Assembly: GCA_900469625.1 (NCBI GenBank)
Contig: UBXV01000037.1
Location: forward strand, 89,804 to 153,803
DNA length: 64,000 nt
Source: Hyphomicrobiales bacterium
GTDB lineage: Bacteria > Pseudomonadota > Alphaproteobacteria > Rhizobiales > Rhizobiaceae
Direction of reading: 5' to 3'
Shown here: positions 46,677 through 56,888 of the stretch, piece after piece
Position numbering within the stretch: position 1 is the stretch's first letter
Layout of the letters: each line of letters begins with the position of its first letter
Position numbers and translations under genes: made by a program
The notes under the pieces: generated by a model
Seen by the model: only the letters and a program-made list of their open reading frames with translations
What the model was told of the DNA's origin: nothing
Databases searched by the model: none

Positions 46677-47921
46677 TTACTTCGCGGCCGCGACTGCGGC
46701 GACGAGTTCCTTGACCGCCTCTTCGGAGGTCAGTTCACCGTTGAACTCGCGCGTCACGACGTCGTAGATCGCGTTCTTGACGGCGGCAGGGTTGGCATGG
46801 CCATGGGCCATGGAACCGAACAGCGTGCCATTGGTGTTGGCTTCGGCGAGATCCTTGATGCCCTTCTTGCCGCAAGCGTCGAAGTCCGTGTCCGGAACGT
46901 CCGTGCGGGCCGGAACCGAACCCTTGACGACGTTGAAGGCCGACTGGAACGTCGGGCTTTCGATCGCCGACGCCATGGCGAGCTGTGCCGGAACCTTTTC
47001 TTCGGCAACCTTGAACATCGCGAACTGGTCGGAGTTGAAGGTGACAGAGCCCTGCGTGCCCGGGTAGCGCATGCAGACGAAATCGGTGCCCGGCACCTTC
47101 TTCGCCTTCAGGAATTCGCCCTTGGCCCAGTCGCCCATGAACTGCAGGCCGGCCTTGTTCTCGATGACCATCGCGGAGGCCAGGTTCCAGTCGCGGCCCG
47201 AGAAGTTGTCGTCGACATAGGAGCGCAGCTTCGTCATGCGGTCGAAGGCTTCCTTCATCTTGTCGCCGCCGAGCGCTGCCGGGTCGAGGTCGATGAAGGC
47301 CTGCTTGTAGAAATCATTGCCGAGCGACAGCACGACGGCGTCGAAGATCGTCGCGTCCTGCCACGGCTGACCGCCATGGGCGATCGGCGTGATGCCCTGG
47401 GCCTTGAAGTTGTCGAGCAGCGCAATGAGCTCTTCCCAGTTCGTCGGCTCCTTGCCGCCGGCCTTGTCGAGAGCCGCCTTGTTGATCCACACCCAGTTGG
47501 TCGAGTGCACGTTGACCGGAGCGGCGATCCAGTGGCCGTCATACTTCGAGAACTGCTGCAGGGCAGTCGGGATGACCTTGTCCCAGCCTTCCTTGGAGGC
47601 GGTTTCGTCCAGGTTGCCGAGCGCGCCTTCCTTGGCCCAGTCGAGAATGTCGAAGCCGAGCATCTGCACGGCGGTCGGAGCGTTGCCCGAGGTGACGCGG
47701 GCGCGAAGCACCGTCATGGCTTCCGTGCCGCCGCCGCCGGCGACCGGCATGTCGGTCCAGGAAATGCCCTTGCCTTCGAGGTCCTTCTTCAGAACGTCGA
47801 GCGCGGCCGCTTCGCCGCCGGATGTCCACCAGTGCAGCACTTCCACGTTTTCTGCCGCGCGCGCGGCGGTGGCCGCCATCATCAGCGCCACAACAGCCGT
47901 CGTCGTCATCAACTTGCGCAT
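46677..47921 (-). CDS. Sugar ABC transporter binding protein (GtsA-like, aldose type)
   Basis: The 414-residue protein has a signal peptide ending MMAATAARA (about residue 22) and a family 1 solute-binding fold. The stretches [85 protein letters not shown] and [14 protein letters not shown] agree closely with Pseudomonas GtsA, the glucose/mannose binding protein. An aldose or close derivative is therefore the likely ligand. It heads the six-gene operon under a CTTGAC promoter overlapped by a LacI-1-type operator. Confidence 0.9.
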   Translation of the reverse strand: MRKLMTTTAVVALMMAATAARAAENVEVLHWWTSGGEAAALDVLKKDLEGKGISWTDMPVAGGGGTEAMTVLRARVTSGNAPTAVQMLGFDILDWAKEGALGNLDETASKEGWDKVIPTALQQFSKYDGHWIAAPVNVHSTNWVWINKAALDKAGGKEPTNWEELIALLDNFKAQGITPIAHGGQPWQDATIFDAVVLSLGNDFYKQAFIDLDPAALGGDKMKEAFDRMTKLRSYVDDNFSGRDWNLASAMVIENKAGLQFMGDWAKGEFLKAKKVPGTDFVCMRYPGTQGSVTFNSDQFAMFKVAEEKVPAQLAMASAIESPTFQSAFNVVKGSVPARTDVPDTDFDACGKKGIKDLAEANTNGTLFGSMAHGHANPAAVKNAIYDVVTREFNGELTSEEAVKELVAAVAAAK

Positions 47922-48002
47922 CGTTATCCTCCCGTTTGCAAGTTATCGAGGCGGAACCTCCTCCCACCTCGGATATCGCACCGCCTAAGGCGGCGGCTGG
48001 CC

Positions 48003-48034
48003 AATTTAAAACGTTATAAATTCAGCAAGTCAAG
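48003..48034 (-). promoter_or_regulatory. Promoter and LacI-1-type operator of the sugar ABC operon
   Basis: On the minus strand CTTGAC (48034-48029), a 17-bp spacer and TTTTAA (48011-48006) form a rhizobial-type promoter. The 20-bp palindrome AATTTAAAACGTTATAAATT (48003-48022, 9 of 10 pairs) covers the -10 and part of the spacer, so a bound LacI protein would block it. Confidence 0.75.
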
Positions 48035-48139
48035 CATTCCGCACGCGTGCGCTTCTTCACCTCAAGAAGCAATTGAATTTACTGAATTATATGCAACTTC
48101 CGACTTTTTGCATTGCAGCAAATCATACCGCAAAGCGAG

Positions 48140-48157
48140 ATTTAAAACGTTTTCATG
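48140..48157 (+). promoter_or_regulatory. Second LacI-1-type operator, upstream of the LacI-1 gene
   Basis: ATTTAAAACGTTTTCATG shares TTTAAAACGTT with the site at 48003 and has a perfect AAAACGTTTT core. It lies about 70 bp before the LacI-1 start codon, fitting autoregulation or looping between the two sites about 135 bp apart. Confidence 0.6.
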
Positions 48158-48225
48158 ATTCGATTGCCTAAGCGTTCGTGCCACGTTACAAAACCCGCTC
48201 CTGACCGCCTCGAGGATGACTAGCA

Positions 48226-49278
48226 TTGGCCGATCCCTCCAAGCCCGCCCGTTCCGAAGACAATGGCCAGCCCGCCCGACGCGGCAAGCCGACGCTGCGC
48301 ACCATCGCCGAGATCACCGGACTTGCTGTCACCACCGTTTCGCGCGCCCTTGCCGAAGCGCCGCAGATCTCCGCCGACACCCGCAGGCGCGTTCGCGAGG
48401 TGGCGATCGAAATCGGCTACTCGCCCGACCGCGCCGCGCAGCGTCTGAAAACCGGGCGCACCAACGTCATTGCCGTGCTGCTCGATCCGCATGAGGAAAT
48501 CCTCGGCTACGGCACCTCGATCATGAGCGGCATCTCCAAGGCGCTGCAGGGCACGTCCTACCACGTGATCGTCATGCCCAACTTCCTCAACACCACCAAT
48601 GTCGAGGCCGTGAACTACATCACCCGCAACAGTATGGCGGACGGCGTCATCTTCTCGCGCACCGAACCGCTCGATCCGCGCGTCATGCTGCTTTCCGAAA
48701 TAGGCTTTCCGTTCGTCACCCACGGCCGAACCGAGCTTTCGACCCCGCACGCCTATGTCGACTACGACAACTTCACCTTCTCCTACCAGGCAACACGCCG
48801 GCTGATCGCCAAGGGGCGTCGCAAGCCGGCCCTCATCAGTGGTCCGGCCGGCTTCACCTTCGCCGGCCACCTGCAGCACGGCTTCATGACCGCAGTGCGC
48901 GAGGCGGGCTGCGCTTACGAAATTCTCTCCGGCATCGACCTCGACAGCCCGGCCGGCGACATTCGCGACCGGGTGCGCCAGCGTTACAGCGAGCCCGATC
49001 CGCCCGACAGCTTCATGTGCGGCGGCGAGGTCTGCGCACTCGCCACCATCACCGGCATGAGCGACTGCGGCCTGACGCTCGGCCAGGAATACGACATCGT
49101 CGCCAAGCAGACGTCGCACCTGTTGGGCGCCATCCAGCCCCAGGTCGAGACGATCTACGAGGACCTGACGGCGACTGGCGAGGACATGGGTCGCGTGCTG
49201 CTGCAGCGCATTGGCGGCGAGACCGACGTCGACAAGGTGCAGATGCTGCTCTCTCCGCAAATCCCCTCCAACTGGTAG
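48226..49278 (+). CDS. LacI-family regulator (LacI-1)
   Basis: The 350-residue regulator has a LacI helix-turn-helix at about residues 23-75 (TLRTIAEITGLAVTTVSRAL, AEAPQISADTRRRVREVAIE, IGYSPDRAAQRLKTG) and a periplasmic-binding-like sugar domain. The basic, Pro-rich 20-residue N-terminal extension is unusual but modest. It starts with TTG at 48226, after GAGGA. It is divergent from the GtsA-like transporter operon and two TTTAAAACGTT palindromes lie between them, so it most likely represses that operon until the imported sugar or a derivative binds. Confidence 0.92.
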   Translation: MADPSKPARSEDNGQPARRGKPTLRTIAEITGLAVTTVSRALAEAPQISADTRRRVREVAIEIGYSPDRAAQRLKTGRTNVIAVLLDPHEEILGYGTSIMSGISKALQGTSYHVIVMPNFLNTTNVEAVNYITRNSMADGVIFSRTEPLDPRVMLLSEIGFPFVTHGRTELSTPHAYVDYDNFTFSYQATRRLIAKGRRKPALISGPAGFTFAGHLQHGFMTAVREAGCAYEILSGIDLDSPAGDIRDRVRQRYSEPDPPDSFMCGGEVCALATITGMSDCGLTLGQEYDIVAKQTSHLLGAIQPQVETIYEDLTATGEDMGRVLLQRIGGETDVDKVQMLLSPQIPSNW

Positions 49279-49390
49279 GGACCGAGACAGGCCGCGCGAC
49301 AACAGCCCGACGGCGGCGGTCGATGACGCCTCGTCCCGTGTCGTTGTTGCGGCCCCTGCCCTCATCGTCCGTCTCCTCCTGTCGCCCGTG

Positions 49391-50899
49391 TCAGCGCGGC
49401 ATCCACCAGCCGGTGCGCGCGCCGATATGCATGTTGAGCGTCTTGGTTTCGGTATAGTCCTCGACCGCGTGGCGGCCGAGTTCGCGGCCAAGGCCGGACT
49501 GGCGATAGCCGCCGAACGGCAGCTCGGATGCGCCATCCATAAACGTGTTCATCCAGACGGTGCCCGCACGAACCCGACGACCGATCGTCAGGCACGTATC
49601 GAAGTCGCGGCTCCAGACCCCGGCCGAAAGCCCGTAGTCGATCGAATTGGCGATGCGGATCGCCTCATCCGTGGTCTCGAAGGTCAGCACCGACAGTACC
49701 GGTCCGAAAACCTCCTCGCGCGCGACGGCCATATCGGGCCGGACCTGCGAGAGAATGGTCGGCGCCATGAATTGCCCCATGCCGAGATCGAGCGCCTTGC
49801 CGCCATGGGCGACGGCGGCGCCGTCCCTGGACGCGGCGGAAACATAGCCGGCAATCTTTTCCAGGTGCTGCGGCGTGATGATCGCGCCGACCTGGGTGTC
49901 CGGGTCGAGCGGATCGCCGACCTTCACCTTGGCCGACAGCGCCGCGATGCGCTCCGTCACCTCGTCGGCAATATCGCGATGAAGGATCAGCCGCGAACCG
50001 GCATTGCAGCATTCGCCAGCGTTGAAGTAGGCACCGAACACCGCCGCGTCGATGAACTCGTCGAGATTGGCATCGGGAAAGACGATCTGCGGGTTCTTGC
50101 CGCCGAGTTCCAGCGAAACCTTCTTCAAGGTCTGGGCGGCGTTCGCCATCGTCAGGCGGCCGACGCCGGTGGAACCGGTAAACGAGATCATGTCGACATC
50201 GCCATGCGTCGTCATCGGCGCGCCGACCTCCGGACCCGTGCCGGTGACGATGTTGACGACACCGGCCGGCACGCCGGCCGCTTCCAGAATTTCGCCGAGC
50301 ACCAGCGTCGAGGCGGAGGTCATCTCGGACGGCTTGACCACGGTCGTGCAGCCGGCGGCAAGCGCAAACGGCAATTTCTGGCTGACAATCAGGAAGGGGA
50401 AGTTCCACGGCGTAATGATCGAGATGACGCCGATTGCTTCACGCAGTACGACACCGAGCGTGCCATCTCCCAGCGTATTGTAGCTTTCGCCGTGAAGATC
50501 ACGGGCAAGGGCGGCAGCATAACGCCAGATATCGGCAGCGCCGCCAAGCTCGCCCTTGGCCTGACTGATCGGCTTTCCCGATTCGATCGCGTCGAGGAAG
50601 GCAAGCTCGTCGGCGCGCGCGGCGATCATGTCTGCCGCCTTGAGCAGGACCAGCGATCGCTCGGACGCCGTCATGCGCGGCCAGGGGCCATCGTCGAAGG
50701 CGCGGCGGGCAGCGGCGATCGCCCGCTCGGCATCGACGCTGGATGCCGCCTGATAGCGGCTGACGACGACCCCGTGGCCGGGTGCGACGCGATCGATCGT
50801 GCGCCCGTCGGCGCTATCGACCCATTTGCCGTCGATCAGCATCTGGTACGTTCGCACCTTGTGATCGTCGAGTGCCTTGGGCCTCACCAGAACCGTCAT
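49391..50899 (-). CDS. Aldehyde dehydrogenase
   Basis: The 502-residue NAD(P)-dependent ALDH has ITPWNFPFLIVSQKLPFALA, FTGSTGVGRL, catalytic Glu in LELGGKNPQIVF (about residue 265) and catalytic Cys in FNAGECCNAGSRL (about 298). It is closest in feel to betaine/hydroxy-aldehyde dehydrogenases, not the methylmalonate-semialdehyde or ALDH7 groups. The ATG at 50899 shares one base with the stop of the hydratase gene (TAATG) and has AAGGGAGA six bases away; an ATG 6 bp upstream abuts that site. It is the last gene of the LacI-2 operon. Confidence 0.92.
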   Translation of the reverse strand: MTVLVRPKALDDHKVRTYQMLIDGKWVDSADGRTIDRVAPGHGVVVSRYQAASSVDAERAIAAARRAFDDGPWPRMTASERSLVLLKAADMIAARADELAFLDAIESGKPISQAKGELGGAADIWRYAAALARDLHGESYNTLGDGTLGVVLREAIGVISIITPWNFPFLIVSQKLPFALAAGCTTVVKPSEMTSASTLVLGEILEAAGVPAGVVNIVTGTGPEVGAPMTTHGDVDMISFTGSTGVGRLTMANAAQTLKKVSLELGGKNPQIVFPDANLDEFIDAAVFGAYFNAGECCNAGSRLILHRDIADEVTERIAALSAKVKVGDPLDPDTQVGAIITPQHLEKIAGYVSAASRDGAAVAHGGKALDLGMGQFMAPTILSQVRPDMAVAREEVFGPVLSVLTFETTDEAIRIANSIDYGLSAGVWSRDFDTCLTIGRRVRAGTVWMNTFMDGASELPFGGYRQSGLGRELGRHAVEDYTETKTLNMHIGARTGWWMPR

Positions 50900-51678
50900 T
50901 ACCATTCTCCCTTGAACTGGGCTTCGCGCTTTTCCGTGAAAGCCGCGACGCCTTCCCTGAGATCGCCGGTCTTGGCGACGAGAATGGAGCCGAGCGCTTC
51001 GACCGCAGCCCCCTTGTCCTCGCCATCGGCGCAGGCGATCATCAGCTTTGAAATTTCGAGTGCGGCCGGGCCGCGTTTCGCCACCCGCGCCGCATAATCC
51101 TGCGCCGCCCGCATCACTGTACCGGTGTCGACGACCGCATCGACAAGGCCTTCGGCCTTGGCCGTTTCGGCGGTAAACATCTCGCCGCCGAGCACCATGC
51201 GCCGGACGATCTGAGCGCCAAAGCGGGTGACAAGCCGCTGCGTGCCCGACCAGCCGGGAACCATGCCAAGGCTCGTTTCCGGCAGGCCGATCCTGATCTG
51301 GCTTTCGGCGATGCGGATGTCGGCGGCCGCGGCCAGCTCCAGTCCGCCACCGAGCGAATGGCCGTTGAGGGCCGCGATCACGGGCATTCTGAGCGTTGCC
51401 AGCCGTTCGAAGACGCGATGCCCGAAGCGCACCCAGTCATGGCCGAAGGCGGCCGCGTCCATGCCGCCCCACGCCTTGATGTCGCCGCCGGCCGAAAATG
51501 CCTTGCCCTCGCCGGTCAGGATCAACACGCGGATATCGCGGTTCGCCTCGACCGTGTCGCAGGCATCGGCCAGCGCCTTCAGCATGTCGATGTCGAAGGC
51601 ATTGAGCTTCTCGGGACGGGCAACCGTCATGGTCGCGATGGCGCCGTCGACGGTGATCCGGATACGGTCCTCAGACAC
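50899..51678 (-). CDS. Enoyl-CoA hydratase/isomerase family protein
   Basis: The 259-residue crotonase-fold protein has the oxyanion-hole segment FSAGGDIKAWGG (about residue 65) and NGHSLGGGLELAAAADIRIA, then IGLPETSLGMVPGWSGTQRL carrying Glu residues near the usual catalytic positions. It should act on an acyl-CoA, presumably one made by the CoA-transferase encoded just upstream; hydratase, isomerase or lyase activity cannot be told apart here. GTG at 51678 has GGAGG six bases upstream and overlaps the CoA-transferase stop by 8 bp. A TTG 15 bp upstream is less likely. Confidence 0.88.
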   Translation of the reverse strand: MSEDRIRITVDGAIATMTVARPEKLNAFDIDMLKALADACDTVEANRDIRVLILTGEGKAFSAGGDIKAWGGMDAAAFGHDWVRFGHRVFERLATLRMPVIAALNGHSLGGGLELAAAADIRIAESQIRIGLPETSLGMVPGWSGTQRLVTRFGAQIVRRMVLGGEMFTAETAKAEGLVDAVVDTGTVMRAAQDYAARVAKRGPAALEISKLMIACADGEDKGAAVEALGSILVAKTGDLREGVAAFTEKREAQFKGEW

Positions 51679-53290
51679 GGGCGCCTCCAGCAAGGGTGCG
51701 GGCGGGCTTTGCCGGCAATGTCAGGCCGATCGGCGCCTCATGGAACAGGGCCGCATCCATGGTCTTCAACCGATCGGACACGATGAGCGGAAATTCGGAT
51801 TGATCGAGGATATGTGCCTTGAGGTCGACGCCGGGCGCGATCTCGGTCAGCATCACGCCTTCGGGCGTCAGCTTCATCACGCAGCGCTCGGTGACATAGG
51901 TAATGTCCTGGCCCTGCTCGATGCCGCGACGGCCTGAGAAGGTGACGTGCTCGACCTCGTTGACCAGCTTCTTCAGCTTGCCTTCCTTCTCGATCACCAA
52001 TTTTCCGTCCGCGACGGCCAGCTTGGCGCCGGCATTGAACATGCCGGAAAACACGATCTTCTTTGCCCGCGCCGTGATGTCGACGAAGCCGCCGGCACCG
52101 GCCGTCACATGCGGCCGGAAGGAGAGCTTCGAGACATTGACCGAACCGTTGCGGTCGATTTCGAGGAAGGACAGCAGCGAGGCATCGAAGCCCGCGCCCT
52201 GGAAATAGGTGAACTGATAGGGCGACGGCATGAAGGCGTCGGCGTTCGAGGCACAGCCGAAGGCAAAATCGAGCAGCGGCACGCCGCCGACGGCGCCCTG
52301 CTCGATCACCCAGGTGACGGCACCATGAAGGCCCTCTTCCAGCAGGATGCGCGGTACATTGGCCGAAATGCCGAAGCCGAGATTGACGGCGCTGCCGCTC
52401 TGCAGCTCCTGCGCCACCCGGCGGGCAATCACCTTCTGGATGTTGAACTCCGGCACGCGGAAACTGTCGAGCGGGCGGAAGATCTCGCCGGAGATCGCCG
52501 GATCGTAGAGCGTCTGCGTCGTCTGCTTCTGGTCGGGGTCGACGACGACATAATCGACGAGCACGCCGGGAACCCGCACGTCGTGCGGCTTCAGTGAACC
52601 TTCCTTGGTGATGCGCTTGACCTGGGCAATGACGATGCCGCCATTGTTGCGGGCGGCCAGCGCCTGGTCGAGACCGCCGAGATAGGCGCCCTCGTGCTCA
52701 TAGGTGAGATTGCCGCGCTCGTCGGCCGTGGTCGCACGGATGATGGCCACCTGAGGCGCGATCGCCTTGAAATAGAGCCAGTCCTCGCCCTCGAAGGACA
52801 CCTTCTTGACCACCGGTTCGGCTGCTGCCGAAGCGTTCATGGCGCAGCCTTCGCGCGACGGATCGACGAAGGTGTCGAGCCCGACCTTGGTTATCACGCC
52901 GGGGCGCTTGGCCGCCGCCTCGCGGTGCATGTCGAAGAGGATGCCGGAGGGTACGTTATACGCGGCCACCTCGTCGGCGCCGATCATCTGCCAGATCAAG
53001 GGCGGTTCGGCGCTCGACGGACCGGATGGGTAGGATCCACCGATGATCTTCTTCAGTAGGCCTTTTCTTGCGATGTAATCGACACCCTTGATGCCGCTCA
53101 TGTCGCCGGCAGCGATCGGGTGCAGCGTCGTCAGGTCGCGCGGATGGCCGGTCGCCTCGAAGCGCTCACCGATGGCCTTCAGCATCAGGTCCGGGCAGCC
53201 AAGGCCGCTTGAAGACGAGACCGAAACGACGGCGCCATCCGGGATCAGCGCGGCGGCTTCAGTGGGCGAGATATGCTTGTTCATCGACAT
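51671..53290 (-). CDS. Acyl-CoA:carboxylate CoA-transferase (YdiF/propionate type)
   Basis: The 539-residue protein is a class I CoA-transferase with alpha and beta halves fused in one chain. The alpha half has VSSSSGLGCPDLMLKAIGE, and the beta half has the catalytic Glu in WVIEQGAVGGVPLLDF (about residue 335) and GFGISANVP before it. It swaps CoA from a donor such as acetyl-CoA onto a short carboxylic acid. Within this operon it would activate the acid made by the aldehyde dehydrogenase. It starts at ATG 53290, 5 bp after the stop of the Gfo/Idh/MocA gene; a second ATG lies two codons in. Confidence 0.9.
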   Translation of the reverse strand: MSMNKHISPTEAAALIPDGAVVSVSSSSGLGCPDLMLKAIGERFEATGHPRDLTTLHPIAAGDMSGIKGVDYIARKGLLKKIIGGSYPSGPSSAEPPLIWQMIGADEVAAYNVPSGILFDMHREAAAKRPGVITKVGLDTFVDPSREGCAMNASAAAEPVVKKVSFEGEDWLYFKAIAPQVAIIRATTADERGNLTYEHEGAYLGGLDQALAARNNGGIVIAQVKRITKEGSLKPHDVRVPGVLVDYVVVDPDQKQTTQTLYDPAISGEIFRPLDSFRVPEFNIQKVIARRVAQELQSGSAVNLGFGISANVPRILLEEGLHGAVTWVIEQGAVGGVPLLDFAFGCASNADAFMPSPYQFTYFQGAGFDASLLSFLEIDRNGSVNVSKLSFRPHVTAGAGGFVDITARAKKIVFSGMFNAGAKLAVADGKLVIEKEGKLKKLVNEVEHVTFSGRRGIEQGQDITYVTERCVMKLTPEGVMLTEIAPGVDLKAHILDQSEFPLIVSDRLKTMDAALFHEAPIGLTLPAKPARTLAGGARV

Positions 53291-53294
53291 CAGC

Positions 53295-55336
<2,042 letters not shown>

Positions 55337-55369
55337 GCCATCCTCCCAAACATGCCTTATTTTTACATT

Positions 55370-55398
55370 CATAATTGGAACGTTCCAAATCCGTCAAG
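55370..55398 (-). promoter_or_regulatory. Promoter of the LacI-2 operon with operator in the spacer
   Basis: On the minus strand CTTGAC (55398-55393), exactly 17 bp, then ATTATG (55375-55370). The spacer contains the palindrome AATTGGAACGTTCCAAAT (plus strand 55373-55390, 8 of 9 pairs). A bound repressor would sit directly on the promoter. Confidence 0.82.
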
Positions 55399-55590
55399 AG
55401 GAATTTGCGTTTCACTAGGTTTCATCGAGCAGAGTTGATCGTCGAAACTGAGCGATAAACTATGGCTTCAGCGAAAAAGATAGGCCTTCCATGATCATAA
55501 TATGATACTTTTACAGGTACTTATAGAGATTTGAATGCGACTGCCGCCGGCCAAAGACGACGTCTGGCGTGGCGACAGCGAGAAATGCCG

Positions 55591-55619
55591 CTTGAAATTT
55601 GGAACGATCTAAATTATTC
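55591..55619 (+). promoter_or_regulatory. Promoter of the DUF993 gene with LacI-2 operator in the spacer
   Basis: CTTGAA (55591-55596), 17 bp, then TTATTC (55614-55619). The spacer is filled by AATTTGGAACGATCTAAATT (55596-55615, 8 of 10 pairs), the same motif and the same layout as the LacI-2 promoter. Confidence 0.75.
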
Positions 55620-55652
55620 GAATGAAACGGTCCGAGGAGGAGACGAAAGCCG

Positions 55653-56825
55653 ATGACAAGCCTGACGTTGCCACGCCAAGACGGCTCGCTGGAGCAATAC
55701 CGGCTGACGGGAACCCCGATCGAGCGGCCGCGCGCTGCGCCGACCTTCAACCGCATCGCCTATGCCGCCGCACACGTGGTCTCCGATCCGCTTCGCGACA
55801 CGGATCCCTGGGGCAACGCCGCCATCGACTGGGAACAGACGATGGCGTTTCGCCATCATCTCTGGAGCCTGGGCTTCAAGATCGCCGAGGCCATGGACAC
55901 GGCCCAGCGCGGCATGGGCCTGGCCTGGCCGGGCGCACAACAATTGATCCGCCGGTCGCTGGCAGAAGCGCGAAGCGTGTCCGGGGCAGACCTTGCCTGC
56001 GGTGCCGGCACCGACCATCTCTCGCCCGCAGACGCCCGCTCGCTTGACGACGTCATCGCCGCCTATGAGCAACAGATCGGCTTCGTGGAGGGTGAGGGTG
56101 GCCGCGCCATCATGATGGCAAGCCGCGCGCTTGCCCGTGTCGCCCGTTCGCCCGACGATTATCGCCACGTCTACGGCCACATCCTGCGCCAGACGAAGGA
56201 CAAGGTGGTGCTGCACTGGCTCGGCGACATGTTCGATCCGCAGTTGAAAGGCTATTGGGGATCGCACGATTTCGATGACGCACTCGACGCATTGCTGTCG
56301 ATCATCGAGGCCAACCGCGGCAAGGTCGAAGGCATCAAGATCTCGCTGCTCGACAACGCAAAGGAAGTTGCCCTGCGCAATCGCCTGCCTGACGGCGTAC
56401 TCTGCTTCACCGGCGACGACTTCAACTATGCGGAACTGATCGAGGGCGACGGGGAAAAATACAGTCATGCGCTGCTCGGCATCTTCGACGCTGTGGCGCC
56501 TTCCGCCTCCAAGGCGCTTGCGGCATTGGCCAAGGGCGACGACGCCACCTTCCGCGGCGTGATCGAGCCGACCGTGCCGCTGTCACGCAAGATTTTCGAG
56601 GCGCCGACGCAGTATTACAAGGTCGGCGTCGTCCTGCTTGCCTGGCTGAACGGCCACCAAAACCATTTCACCATGCCTGCCGGCATGCAATCGGCCCGTG
56701 GCCTGCTGCACTATGCCGATATCTTCCGGCTCGCCGACAGGGCCAATGTACTGGACCGGCCCGAGCTTGCGGTGAAGCGGATGCAGAACCTTCTTGCCAC
56801 CCTCGGCGTCGAACAGGCCGGCTGA
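55653..56825 (+). CDS. DUF993 protein (DapA-like aldolase fold, function unknown)
   Basis: The 390-residue protein shows the DUF993 hallmarks FNRIAYAAAHVVSDPL, MAFRHHLWSLGFKIAEAMDT and AQRGMGLAWPGAQQLIRRSL in the N-terminal third, then KISLLDNAKEVALRNRLPDG with a Lys where DapA-type aldolases carry the Schiff-base residue, and FTGDDFNYAELIEGDGEKYS. The family is annotated dihydrodipicolinate-synthase-like; no activity is known to me. GAGGAGGAG lies ten bases before the ATG. The promoter carries a LacI-2 operator, tying it to the neighbouring catabolic operon, so I infer aldol cleavage of an oxidised sugar or sugar acid. Confidence 0.85.
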   Translation: MTSLTLPRQDGSLEQYRLTGTPIERPRAAPTFNRIAYAAAHVVSDPLRDTDPWGNAAIDWEQTMAFRHHLWSLGFKIAEAMDTAQRGMGLAWPGAQQLIRRSLAEARSVSGADLACGAGTDHLSPADARSLDDVIAAYEQQIGFVEGEGGRAIMMASRALARVARSPDDYRHVYGHILRQTKDKVVLHWLGDMFDPQLKGYWGSHDFDDALDALLSIIEANRGKVEGIKISLLDNAKEVALRNRLPDGVLCFTGDDFNYAELIEGDGEKYSHALLGIFDAVAPSASKALAALAKGDDATFRGVIEPTVPLSRKIFEAPTQYYKVGVVLLAWLNGHQNHFTMPAGMQSARGLLHYADIFRLADRANVLDRPELAVKRMQNLLATLGVEQAG

Positions 56826-56888
56826 AACGGGGAGCGGCGTCCATAGGGGGCGCCGTCCATGACCGGGGCAGGGGCTCGTTGGTTCGCC

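Noticed and set aside
55337..55372. ATG at 55372 as the LacI-2 start
   Set aside because: It falls in the -10 element and abuts the operator; the GTG at 55336 has a strong ribosome site and gives a normal LacI N-terminus.
56826..56888. Bidirectional terminator between the DUF993 and TonB receptor genes
   Set aside because: Only a 4-bp GGCG/CGCC stem with an 11-base loop and no T-run is visible, too weak to call.
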